From: VYDC01 sp963667515
GTDB lineage: Bacteria; Chloroflexota; Dehalococcoidia; UBA2979
Assembly (NCBI GenBank): GCA_963667515.2
Contig: CAXXXY010000011.1
Location: 248,001 to 312,000, forward strand
DNA: 64,000 nucleotides
Direction: 5' to 3'
Shown here: piece after piece, positions 26,284 to 34,528 of the stretch
Layout: the number at the start of each line of letters is the position of its first letter
Position numbering within the stretch: the first letter of the stretch is position 1
Translations under genes and position numbers: made by a program
The notes under the pieces: generated by a model
What the model was told of the DNA's origin: nothing
Seen by the model: the letters and a program-made list of their open reading frames with translations, nothing else
Database searches by the model: none

Positions 26284-27336
26284 CTGTAGTTCCCACGTAG
26301 GTTGTTGACAGGATGAGGGGCCTCGCCCGCTGCTGTGTGTGACAGCACGGCAGTAGCGAGGAGAGGACACCCTCATGGCCCATCGTAACGCGCAGCTGAC
26401 GCCGCTGACCCGACTCGAGCTCGTGCGGGAAGTGGACGCCGGCTGGCCCCAGGCTGAGGTCGCTCGCCACTTCCGCGTCTCCCGCCACACCGTTGCCAAG
26501 TGGCTGGGGCGCTTCCGGGCGGAGGGAGCGGCAGGGCTCGAGGACCGCAGCTCCGCCCCGCGCGCGCATCCCCGGCGCACGCCGCCCGAGCTGGAGCGAC
26601 GCATCTGCGCCGTGCGACGCACGCAGGGATTCGGGCCGCATCGCATCCAGTGGGCGCTCGGGGTCGCCCGCTCCACGGTCTACGCCGTGCTGCGGCGCCG
26701 CGGCCTCAACCGGCTCGACCGCCTGCACCGCGTCACCCGGGAGCCGGTCCGCTACGAGCACGACGCCCCCGGCGACCTGCTGCATCTCGACGTGAAGAAG
26801 CTCGGGCGCGTCCCCGAGGGCGGCGGCAAGCGAATGGCGCCTGGCTTCGCCGAGACGCGCTCCGGGCCGCATTCGCGGCGTTCGCTGGGGCTGGAGTACC
26901 TACACGTCGCCGTCGACGACCACAGCCGTTACGCCTACGTCATCCGTCCTGCCCGACGAGCGTGGCGCGAGCTGCGCCGCCTTCCTCGAGCAGGCGCTCG
27001 CGGCCTTCCGCCGGCGTGGCGTGCGCGTGCGCCGGGTCCTGACCGACAACGCGAAGGCCTACACCGTCGCCCGCAGCTTCCACGGCGCCGCCGCTGCCGC
27101 AGACGTGCGGCTGTCGCACACGCGGCCCTACCGCCCGCAGACGAACGGCAAAGCCGAGCGTTTCATCCAGATCCTGCAGAACGAGTGGGCCTACGCCCGC
27201 CCCTACCGCTCCAACGCCGAGCGGCTGCGCCAGCTCCCACGCTGGCTCTACCGCTACAATCACCGCCGACCGCACGGCGGCGTCGGCGGGGCCGTCCCCG
27301 CCTCCCGCCTGTGAACAACCTTCCTGGGTAGTACAA
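26284..27336 (+). mobile_element. IS481-type element, copy 2
   Basis: A 1053-bp element with the same terminal inverted repeats as the other copies. It is flanked by a 4-bp direct repeat, CTAG at 26280-26283 and 27337-27340. The left CTAG holds the stop codon of the methyltransferase gene, so the element lies exactly at a gene end. One extra base at 26942 breaks the transposase. Confidence 0.93.
26375..27314 (+). pseudogene. IS481-type transposase, frameshifted
   Basis: The DNA-binding region and the first catalytic Asp (HVAVDDHSRYAYV) are intact. An inserted A at about 26942 (TACGTCATCCGTCC versus TACGTCTCCGTCC in copy 3) then shifts the frame. The second Asp (LTDNAKAY) and Glu (ERFIQILQNEW) are in the other frame, from 27021 to 27314. 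The shift is at a different place from that in copy 1, so the two copies were damaged independently or carry separate sequencing errors. Confidence 0.88.
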
Positions 27337-27468
27337 CTAGCGGCGCCCGGCGCTCGTCGCGGTCGGGCCACGCGGCGGGCGCGGGCCACTCCGCGGGCGC
27401 GGCCACTCGCGGGCGCTCGGGAGGAGTAGCATCGCGGCCATCACGGGCGCGGTGAGGCGAGGCAGGCG

Positions 27469-28689
27469 ATGGACTGGACCGACACGACCGAGCAGACCGC
27501 GTTCCGCGAGGAGGTGCGCGAGCTGATCGCGCGCATGCCGGAGCGCTACCGCCGCATGGCCGAGCACGAGTACACCGCATACACGCAGTGGGCGCGCGAC
27601 CGCCTCGAGGAGGACGCCGAGCCTCGCGCGGCCGCGGCCGAGTGGTTCGGCGCGTTCGCGGAGAAGGCCTGGGTCGCCCCGCACTGGCCGCGCGAGTACG
27701 GTGGCGGCGGCCTGAGCTGGATGGAGCAGTTCATCCTCAACGCCGAGCTCTCCGCCGCCAACGCGCCGGGGGTGGGCAGCAACGTCGGCATCAACATGCT
27801 GGGGCCCGCGCTGATCCTGCACGGCAGCGACGAGCAGAAGGCGCGCTACCTGACGCCGATCCTCAAGGGCGAGGTGGTGTGGTGCCAGGGCTTCTCCGAG
27901 CCCGGCGCGGGCTCGGACCTCGCGTCGCTGCGCACGCGCGCGGTCCGCGACGGCGACGAGTACGTGGTCAACGGCCAGAAGATCTGGACCACCCACGCGC
28001 ACTACGCCGACTGGATGGTGCTGCTCTCGCGCACCGACCCGGAGGCGCCGAAGCACCGCGGCATCTCCTTCCTGCTGCTGGACCTGCGCTCGCCGGGCGT
28101 CGAGATCCGCCCGATCATCGACATGACCGAGAGCCACGAGATCAACGAGGACTTCTTCGAGGACGTGCGCGTCCCGGCCTCGCAGCGCGTGGGTGAGGAG
28201 AACCGCGGCTGGTACGTGGCGATGACGCTGCTCGACAACGAGCGCTCCAACATCGCGGGCGCGATCGCGATGCAGCGCGCGCTCAGCGGGCTGCTGCGCT
28301 ACCTCGGCAGCGACGAGGGCGCGCGCCGCTCGCGGCTCGGCCGCCTCGACGCGCTGCGCCAGCAGATCGCCGATCGCCACATCGAGGCGAACGTCTTGGC
28401 GAACTTCTCGCTGCGCATCATCACCATGCAGCAGTCGGGCCAGATCCCGAACTACGAGGCCTCGGCGTCGCACATCTTCGGCGGCGAGAGCGGGCAGCGG
28501 CTGGCGCGCACCGGCGCCGCCGTGTTCGGCCTCTACTCGCACCTGTGGGACGCCGACGAGCCACGCGCGCCGCTGGAGGCGCAGTTCGCGCGCAGCTACG
28601 TGCGCTGGGCGGCGCTGGTGGGCGGCGGCACGCCCGAGATCCAGCGCAACATCATCGCCACGCGCGGCCTCGGCCTGCCGCGCGGCTAG
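27469..28689 (+). CDS. Acyl-CoA dehydrogenase
   Basis: A 406-residue FAD enzyme, closely related to the one at 5737-6963 (both start MDW and end TRGLGLPRG). Landmarks are WPREYGGGGLSWMEQ, GFSEPGAGSDLASLRTRA and DNERSNIAGA. The canonical C-terminal catalytic Glu position reads Gly (VGGGTPEIQRN). It likely oxidises an acyl-CoA to the enoyl-CoA. It heads a same-strand run with a hot-dog protein (10 bp downstream) and two CoA-transferases, which looks like one operon for a single catabolic route. Confidence 0.92.
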   Translation: MDWTDTTEQTAFREEVRELIARMPERYRRMAEHEYTAYTQWARDRLEEDAEPRAAAAEWFGAFAEKAWVAPHWPREYGGGGLSWMEQFILNAELSAANAPGVGSNVGINMLGPALILHGSDEQKARYLTPILKGEVVWCQGFSEPGAGSDLASLRTRAVRDGDEYVVNGQKIWTTHAHYADWMVLLSRTDPEAPKHRGISFLLLDLRSPGVEIRPIIDMTESHEINEDFFEDVRVPASQRVGEENRGWYVAMTLLDNERSNIAGAIAMQRALSGLLRYLGSDEGARRSRLGRLDALRQQIADRHIEANVLANFSLRIITMQQSGQIPNYEASASHIFGGESGQRLARTGAAVFGLYSHLWDADEPRAPLEAQFARSYVRWAALVGGGTPEIQRNIIATRGLGLPRG

Positions 28690-28698
28690 CGGCACGCG

Positions 28699-29562
28699 AT
28701 GACCCCGGCGAGCGATGCGCCGACGTTCGAGGGCCGCTGGCGGGCCTTGCCCAACCTCGGCGCGGACACGCCCGGCATCCACGGCGACGCGGTCGCGCAG
28801 GAGCTGGGGTTCCGCCGCGGGCCCGTGCTCGGCGACACGGCGGCGCAGGCGGTCGTGCCGGCGATCGTCGCCACGCTCGGCGAGCGCTGGTTCCAGGGCG
28901 GGTGGATGCGCGTGAAGCTGATCTCGCCCGTCTACGCCGACGAGGAGGTGCGCGACAGCGCGACCGGCGCGGGCGCGAGTGACGCGAGCGTCGAGCTGGC
29001 GCTGGCGACGCGCGCGGGGCGGATCGCCTGCGTCGGCGGCGCGGGGCTGGGCGCGCTCGATCCGTGGGACGCGAGCGAGGACGGGCGGCACGGCGCCGAC
29101 GTCGCGCTGCCGGGGCTGCGCCTCGGCGCCCCGGTCGCCGAGGTGGAGCGCACCGTGACCGCCGCCGACGTCGCCAGGCTCTGCGCCGCCGCCGGCGACG
29201 AGACGCCCTGGTTCCGCGGCCCGTCGCCGTGGGGCGGGCCGATCGCCCCGCCGATCTCGCTGCTGCTGCACGCGCACGACATCCAGGTACAGGTCCCGCC
29301 GGGGCCCGGCGTGCTGCCGCTGGCGATGGGCTCGGACTACCAGGTCGTGATGGAGCGGCCGGTGCCGCTCGACGCGCCGCTGCGCATCCGCACGCGCTGG
29401 GCCGACAAGGGCGTCTCCGGCCGCTGCTGGTTCCGCACGATCGAGTTCGAGACGCGCGACGCGCGCGACCGTCCCTTTGCGCGCGGCCGGCAGCGCGTGA
29501 AGTGGTTCGTCGAGCCGCCGGCCGACGGCGAAGCGGGCGCCGAGATCGAAGGCGAGGCGTGA
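28699..29562 (+). CDS. MaoC-like double hot-dog protein
   Basis: A 287-residue protein of two hot-dog-like halves. The N-terminal half (about 1-130) has GFRRGPVLGDTAAQAV and WMRVKLISPVYADEEV. The C-terminal half (about 140-275) has VTAADVARLCAAAGD and GPIAPPISLLLHAHD. The tight D-x-N-x-x-H hydratase signature is not evident, so it may be a thioesterase or a diverged hydratase. It lies 10 bp after the acyl-CoA dehydrogenase, and its TGA overlaps the next gene's GTG as GTGA. This indicates translational coupling with the CoA-transferase. Confidence 0.75.
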   Translation: MTPASDAPTFEGRWRALPNLGADTPGIHGDAVAQELGFRRGPVLGDTAAQAVVPAIVATLGERWFQGGWMRVKLISPVYADEEVRDSATGAGASDASVELALATRAGRIACVGGAGLGALDPWDASEDGRHGADVALPGLRLGAPVAEVERTVTAADVARLCAAAGDETPWFRGPSPWGGPIAPPISLLLHAHDIQVQVPPGPGVLPLAMGSDYQVVMERPVPLDAPLRIRTRWADKGVSGRCWFRTIEFETRDARDRPFARGRQRVKWFVEPPADGEAGAEIEGEA

Positions 29563-30806
29563 GCGGCGAGGCGCCGGCCGGGGCGCTCGCGGGGGTGCGC
29601 GTCGTGGAGCTCGGCGACGGCGCGATCGCGGGCGCGGGCGCCGTCTGCGGCCGCATCCTCGCCGAGCTCGGCGCGGACGTGGTGCTCGTCGAGCCGCCGG
29701 GCGGCGACCCCGCACGCCGACGCCCGCCGCTGCTGGAGCAGGGCGCCGAGGGCGAGCGCAGCATCCCCTTCCTCTACGAGCACGCGGGGAAGCGCGGCGT
29801 CACCGCGCATCTCGGCGAGGGCGAGGGGAACGAGCTGCTCGCTGCGCTCGTGGGGCGCGCCGACGTGGTGCTGGACGCCGCGGGGCGCGGCCGCCTCGAC
29901 GAGCTGGGGGCGGGGCGCGCCGCGCTCGCCCCGGCGGCCGCCGGCGCCGTGTGGGCGAGCATCACCGCCTACGGCCTCGACGGCCCGCACGCCGACCGGC
30001 CGGGCAGCGACCTGACGCTCTCCGCCGCCGGCGGCTTCCTGCTCGCGATGGGGTGGAGCGGCGACCCGCCGTACCGCTGGAGCGGCGAGCTGGCGTACAC
30101 CGTGGCGGGCCAGCAGGCGGCGCTCGGCGTGCTGGCCGCGCTGCTGGCGCCCGCGGAGGGCGGCGAGGCGCGGCTGCTCGACGTCTCGATCGCGGAGTGC
30201 GTGGCGGCGGTCTGCGCCCAGATGGCCGTCGGCGCCGAGCTCGACGGCTCCGACCAGGGGCGGCGGCCGCAGCGCGGGCCGGCGAGCCCGCCCGCCGACG
30301 GCGTTTACCCCTGCGCGGACGGGCACGTCGTCGCGGGCTGGGGCCCCGTGCCGGCACGCCACTGGCCCGAGTTCATCGAGTGGATGGCGCAGGACGGGCT
30401 GGCCACCGAGTGGGTGGGCGACAAGCGCTGGTCCGACCTCGAGTTCCGCATGGCGCACCGCGACGAGGTGGAGGAGACGGTGCGCGCCTTCTTCGCGCGC
30501 CACACCATGGACGAGCTCTGCGACGGCAGCATCCCGCGCGGCTTCATGCTCTACCCGCTGCAGACGGCGGCCGACCTCGCCCGCGACCCGCAGCTCCGCG
30601 CGCGCGACTGGTTCCAGCCGCTCGCCGACCCCGCTCGCGGCCTCGCCTTCGACTACCCGGGGCCGCCCTACCGCCTGGGCGAGACGCCGGCCGGCACGCG
30701 GGCGCCCGCGCCGTTGATCGGCGAGCACAACGTCGAGGTCTACGCGGGCGAGCTCGGCTTCGCCCGCGAGCGCCTCGCCGAGCTCGCCGCGCGGGGGGTG
30801 CTGTAG
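29559..30806 (+). CDS. Family III CoA-transferase, Asp-less partner
   Basis: A 415-residue CaiB/BaiF protein starting at GTG 29559 in a GTGA overlap. It has LAGVRVVELGDGAIAGAG and LAELGADVVLVEPPGGDPARR. The stretch that normally carries the catalytic Asp reads SGELAYTVAGQQ, with Tyr at the aligned position and no Asp nearby. This matches the first members of the other two pairs in this window. It is followed 2 bp later by an Asp-containing relative. A two-subunit transferase, in which this chain is structural or binds one substrate, is the likely arrangement. Confidence 0.87.
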   Translation: MSGEAPAGALAGVRVVELGDGAIAGAGAVCGRILAELGADVVLVEPPGGDPARRRPPLLEQGAEGERSIPFLYEHAGKRGVTAHLGEGEGNELLAALVGRADVVLDAAGRGRLDELGAGRAALAPAAAGAVWASITAYGLDGPHADRPGSDLTLSAAGGFLLAMGWSGDPPYRWSGELAYTVAGQQAALGVLAALLAPAEGGEARLLDVSIAECVAAVCAQMAVGAELDGSDQGRRPQRGPASPPADGVYPCADGHVVAGWGPVPARHWPEFIEWMAQDGLATEWVGDKRWSDLEFRMAHRDEVEETVRAFFARHTMDELCDGSIPRGFMLYPLQTAADLARDPQLRARDWFQPLADPARGLAFDYPGPPYRLGETPAGTRAPAPLIGEHNVEVYAGELGFARERLAELAARGVL

Positions 30807-30808
30807 CG

Positions 30809-32053
30809 ATGGCCGGCTACCCGCTCGCGGGCGTGCGCGTCGTGGAGCTGACCTGGTTCATCGCGGGGCCGCTGGTGGGCCGCTGGCTCGCCGACCAGGG
30901 GGCGGACGTCATCAAGATCGAGAGCGGCGGCCGCCTCGACCCGGCGCGCGGAGTGCCGCCGTTCCCCGCCGAGGTGCCGCCGCCGGCGCGCACGATCGAG
31001 ATGAGCGGCTGGTTCAACAGCTACAACGCCGGCGTGCGCAGCGTCGTGCTCGACCTCTCGAGCGCAGCGGGGCTCGAGCTGCTGCGCGGGCTGATCGCCG
31101 CAAGCGACGTCTTCATCGAGAACTTCACGCCGGGGACGGTGGAGCGCTGGGGGCTCGACTACACGGGCGTGCGCGAGCTGCGCCCCGACATCGTCATGCT
31201 GCGCATGCCGCTCGTCGGCAGCGAGGGGCCGCGCGCGGGGCTCGCGGGCGGGGGCAACCACCTCACCGCGCTCGGGGGGCTGATGAGCGCGTGCGGCCCG
31301 CTGGGCGGCGAGCCGTCGCCCGTGGGGCCGCGCGGCATCATGCCGGACCACGCCACCAACCCCCTGAACGCCGCGATCGCGCTGCTGGCGGCGATCCACC
31401 ACCGACGCCGCACCGGCCGCGGTCAGCTGATCGAGATACCGCAGCTCGAGTCGGTCGCGGGCGTGCTGGGACCGGCACTGGTGGAGCACGCGCTGACGGG
31501 CGTCGTCCGCGGCGTGCAGGGCAACCGCTCGCGCGCCGCGGCGCCGCACGACGCCTACCGCTGCCGCGACGGCGAGGACGGCCGCGCGCGCTGGATCGCG
31601 ATCGCGGTGCACGACGAGGCGGAGTGGCGCGCGCTGCTCGACGTGGCGAGCGAGGACGCGCTCGCGGACGCGCGCTTCGCGAGCGCCGAGGGCCGCGCGG
31701 CGCACGAGGACGAGCTGGACGCGCTCCTCGGAGGCTGGGCGCGCGGTCGCGCCGTGGAGGAGCTGGTGCCGGCGCTGCTCGCGTCGGGCGTGAGCTGCGC
31801 CCCCGTGCAGGACGGCGCCGACCTGCTCGCCGACGAGCAGCTGCGCCACCGCGGCCACTACGAGCGGCCGCCGCACGCCGGGGTCCGCTCCCCGCCGCTG
31901 GCGCGGCTCGGCTTCCGGCTCGCGGGCGCGGAGCACGGGCCGCGACGCTCCGCGCCGCACCTCGGCGAGCACACCGCCGAGGTGCTGGGCGAGGTCCTCG
32001 AGCTCGACGAGGCCGCGCTCCGTGAGCGAGCCGACCGCGGCGCGTTCGGCTGA
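30809..32053 (+). CDS. Family III CoA-transferase, Asp-containing partner
   Basis: A 414-residue CaiB/BaiF protein. Landmarks are LAGVRVVELTWFIAGPLVG, ADQGADVIKIESGG and DVFIENFTPGTVERWGLDY. The catalytic Asp block IMPDHATNPLNAA is followed by HRRRTGRGQLIEI. It should transfer CoA between carboxylates by an aspartyl-CoA anhydride route in the cytosol. ATG 30809 is 2 bp after the previous stop, so the pair is translated together. It closes the run that starts with the dehydrogenase at 27469. Confidence 0.9.
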   Translation: MAGYPLAGVRVVELTWFIAGPLVGRWLADQGADVIKIESGGRLDPARGVPPFPAEVPPPARTIEMSGWFNSYNAGVRSVVLDLSSAAGLELLRGLIAASDVFIENFTPGTVERWGLDYTGVRELRPDIVMLRMPLVGSEGPRAGLAGGGNHLTALGGLMSACGPLGGEPSPVGPRGIMPDHATNPLNAAIALLAAIHHRRRTGRGQLIEIPQLESVAGVLGPALVEHALTGVVRGVQGNRSRAAAPHDAYRCRDGEDGRARWIAIAVHDEAEWRALLDVASEDALADARFASAEGRAAHEDELDALLGGWARGRAVEELVPALLASGVSCAPVQDGADLLADEQLRHRGHYERPPHAGVRSPPLARLGFRLAGAEHGPRRSAPHLGEHTAEVLGEVLELDEAALRERADRGAFG

Positions 32054-32108
32054 GCCGCGCCGCTCACGCGGCCGCCACGCCGAGGGGGGGCGCCGCGCGT
32101 GGCGCTCG

Positions 32109-32930
32109 CTAGACGCCGGGCTCCCGCAGGAACGCGCGGATCTCCGAGGCCCACAGCTCGGGCTCGCGGTTGGGGAGGCGCACGCCGCGCGAGCGGCGGA
32201 TCGTGTCGAGGAACTTCGGGTGGGCGCGCCCGCGCTCGCTGTCGGTCGTGTGCATCACCAGCGTCGGCGCCTCGATCTTCGGGGTGGCGTCCCACATCTC
32301 GTAGCGGCACATCGCGTAGGTGGCGGCGCCCTCCCACCCCGTGTCGCCGTAGATCTCGGCCCCTTCGTTGGAGTTCACGAGGAAGTTGTTGATGAAGCGC
32401 TCGGTGGTGACGCGCATCTCCGCGCCGGGCCGGTTGCCGCCGACCTTCTGCCACAGCTCCATGAGATGGCTGCCGTCCGGCTGCTCAGGGAAGTAGCGGT
32501 GAATGCGCTCGTGCACCGCGCGGCGCGACGGCGTGTTCCAGTTGAAGACCTCCTCGAGCACCAGCCGGTCCACCTGATCCGGCCAGCTCGCGGCGACCTC
32601 CGCGGCGATCTCGGAGCCCGTCAGCAGGCCGTAGACGCTGGCCTTCTCCAGCCCGAGGCCGTCCATCAGCCACACCACGGCCTGCGCGAACTCGTGCAGC
32701 GTGGTGTAGGGCTGGGGCGGCCGGTCCGACTGCCCGAAGCCCATCGTCGACATCGCGATCACCCGCGCGTCCTCGGCGAGCAGCGGCGCCCAGTCGCGGA
32801 ACGACAGGCACGAGCTGGGCGTGGAGTGCAGCATGATCAGCGGCGCGCCCTCGCCGACCTCGAAGTACTCGATGTTGCCGTGCGGGCTCAGCACGAAGCC
32901 CCGCTTGAGCGTCGTCGCGGTCTGAACCAT
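32109..32930 (-). CDS. Alpha/beta-hydrolase-fold protein without normal nucleophile
   Basis: A 273-residue alpha/beta-hydrolase fold protein. LIMLHSTPSSCLSFRDW gives the oxyanion turn and MSTMGFGQSDRPPQPY a cap-entry motif. The nucleophile elbow, normally G-x-S-x-G, reads GLLTG with Leu103 at the nucleophile position. The late acid region (PTLVMHTTDSERG) is present. Its paralogue at 47338-48192 has His at the same point. Neither can use a standard Ser, Cys or Asp nucleophile, so a lyase, isomerase or non-catalytic role is possible. Confidence 0.88.
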   Translation of the reverse strand: MVQTATTLKRGFVLSPHGNIEYFEVGEGAPLIMLHSTPSSCLSFRDWAPLLAEDARVIAMSTMGFGQSDRPPQPYTTLHEFAQAVVWLMDGLGLEKASVYGLLTGSEIAAEVAASWPDQVDRLVLEEVFNWNTPSRRAVHERIHRYFPEQPDGSHLMELWQKVGGNRPGAEMRVTTERFINNFLVNSNEGAEIYGDTGWEGAATYAMCRYEMWDATPKIEAPTLVMHTTDSERGRAHPKFLDTIRRSRGVRLPNREPELWASEIRAFLREPGV

Positions 32931-33059
32931 CTCGTCCCCCTTCGCCGGAGCCGCCTCGATGGGCTCGCGTGCATGCTAACCGACTCCGGGCGCGCGCGAA
33001 GGAGCGCACGTCCAGCGCGCCGCCGCTCGGTCGCGGCATACTCGCGCGGGAGGGCGCCG

Positions 33060-33917
33060 ATGAGACGAGCCGCGGAGGTCTTCCGCACGACCGAGGGCGG
33101 TGACTGGCCGCTCGTCGGCTTCTCGGGGCACGCGGTCGCCCGCTTCGCCCCGCTGTGGGAGCTGCGCATCACCCCGGCCGAGGCGCTGCGCTGGGCGCGG
33201 CTCTTCGACGAGGAGCCGCCGGACGACCGCGCCGACCCCGACATCCTCTACCACCCGGGGATGAACATGCGCGAGGAGGGCCGCCGCTACCGCGGGCCGC
33301 TGGGCCGCTACTCCGCCGAGTTCCGCGGGCCGCTGCCGATCGGGCGTCCCATCGAGCTGACGGGCGGCATCAGCGATCTCTTCGTGCGGCGCCGCCGCGG
33401 CTACGTCACGTTCGACCTCGAGGCCCACGTCGACGGCGAGCTCGTGCAGCGCCACGCGCGCCGCTTCGTGCTGCCGCTGGACGAGGGGGAGGCGGACGGC
33501 TGGGCCGAGGCGCCCGAGGACGAGCCCGTCCCCGAGATCCCCGCGGCGGCGGAGCGGTTCGGCCCGCGCGAGCTGCCCTGCCCGCAGTCCCGCTTCGATG
33601 GCTTCACGCTCTCGGGGCGCCCCTCGATGCACACCAGCGCCGAGCTCGCTAGCGAGCTCGGCCTGCGCGCGACCACCGCCCCCGCGCCCGTCACCTTCGG
33701 CCTCCTCACGAGGCTGATGCGGGACCGCTTCGGCGAGGGCTTCGACTGCGCCGGCACGATCGACGCGCGCCTCGTGCGGCCCGCCTTCAGCGGGCAGATG
33801 CTGCGCGCGCACGGCGCCGTCCTCTCGACCGAGGACGGGCGCTCGACCTGCCGCGTGTGGGTGGAGGACGAGCTGGGCGAGACGATGACGGGCGGCGTGG
33901 CGACCGCGATCGAGTGA
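33060..33917 (+). CDS. MaoC-like N-terminal-domain hot-dog protein
   Basis: A 285-residue double hot-dog protein. The first half contains LRITPAEALRWARLFDEEPP and YHPGMNMREEGRRYRG, the second FTLSGRPSMHTSAELASELG with His in place of a complete hydratase signature. It resembles the protein at 34529-35395, which shares the YYAGMN/YHPGMN block. ATG 33060 follows GGGAGGG. It probably acts on an acyl-CoA as a hydratase subunit or thioesterase. Related archaeal and actinobacterial hydratases work as pairs of half-active chains, and the second protein nearby could be such a partner. Confidence 0.75.
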   Translation: MRRAAEVFRTTEGGDWPLVGFSGHAVARFAPLWELRITPAEALRWARLFDEEPPDDRADPDILYHPGMNMREEGRRYRGPLGRYSAEFRGPLPIGRPIELTGGISDLFVRRRRGYVTFDLEAHVDGELVQRHARRFVLPLDEGEADGWAEAPEDEPVPEIPAAAERFGPRELPCPQSRFDGFTLSGRPSMHTSAELASELGLRATTAPAPVTFGLLTRLMRDRFGEGFDCAGTIDARLVRPAFSGQMLRAHGAVLSTEDGRSTCRVWVEDELGETMTGGVATAIE

Positions 33918-33970
33918 GCGAGCCGCGTCCGGGGGCGGCTCCGGCGCGCGGCCGAGCGAAGGAGGCACAG

Positions 33971-34513
33971 ATGGCCGAGGGGCAGGACGGCGCTCGCGCG
34001 GGGCGCAAGTACGACAGCGAGCGCGCCGTCTCCGAGCAGGAGGCCGAGAGTCACCGCGAGGAGATCCGCGCCTTCATGGCGGACGGCGACAACGTCGCGA
34101 AGTACCTGCTCACCTATCGGCGGGACGGGCGGGCGCGGATGCGGCCGATCGGCGCTTACATGGACGGCTGGCACATCCAGAACCTGACGCAGGACGTGCA
34201 CCTGAAGACCGGGCACGTGCGCCGCGACTCGCGCGTCGGCTACCTCTTCTCCGGGATGAGCGGTCGCGACCGCGGCAACGACCCGGTGAGCGTCTTCGTC
34301 GAGGGCGTGGCGGAGCTGATCGAGGACCAGGAGGCGGTGATGAGCTTCCTGCGCTGGCGGGCCGGGAAGCAGGGCCTCGACCCCGGCTACCCCCACGGCG
34401 ACTTCGTGCCGCTTGTGATCCGCACGACGCCGCTCTACCTGCGCGCCGAGGGCTTCACGGGCCGCCGCCACCCCGTCGTCTACACCAGCTTCCCCGGCGT
34501 GGACGCCTCGTGA
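33971..34513 (+). CDS. Split-barrel flavin/F420-binding protein (PNPOx-like)
   Basis: A 180-residue protein of the pyridoxamine-phosphate-oxidase-like split-barrel family. The barrel strands are visible as YLLTYRRDGRARMRPIGAYM, HIQNLTQDVHLKTGHVRRD and RVGYLFSG, then VFVEGVAELIEDQ. Such proteins bind FMN, F420 or heme and carry out redox steps or cofactor storage. ATG 33971 follows GGAGG. It sits between two related hot-dog genes, on the same strand as the first. A F420 role would fit the LLM-class enzymes in the window, but that is inference. Confidence 0.78.
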   Translation: MAEGQDGARAGRKYDSERAVSEQEAESHREEIRAFMADGDNVAKYLLTYRRDGRARMRPIGAYMDGWHIQNLTQDVHLKTGHVRRDSRVGYLFSGMSGRDRGNDPVSVFVEGVAELIEDQEAVMSFLRWRAGKQGLDPGYPHGDFVPLVIRTTPLYLRAEGFTGRRHPVVYTSFPGVDAS

Positions 34514-34528
34514 GCTAGGGCGCAGTAG

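Noticed and set aside
24000..32053. Long overlapping frames on the opposite strands of most genes.
   Set aside because: At this GC content, antisense and shifted frames stay open for long stretches. They are Arg/Ala/Pro/Gly-rich, lack family motifs and mirror the real genes.
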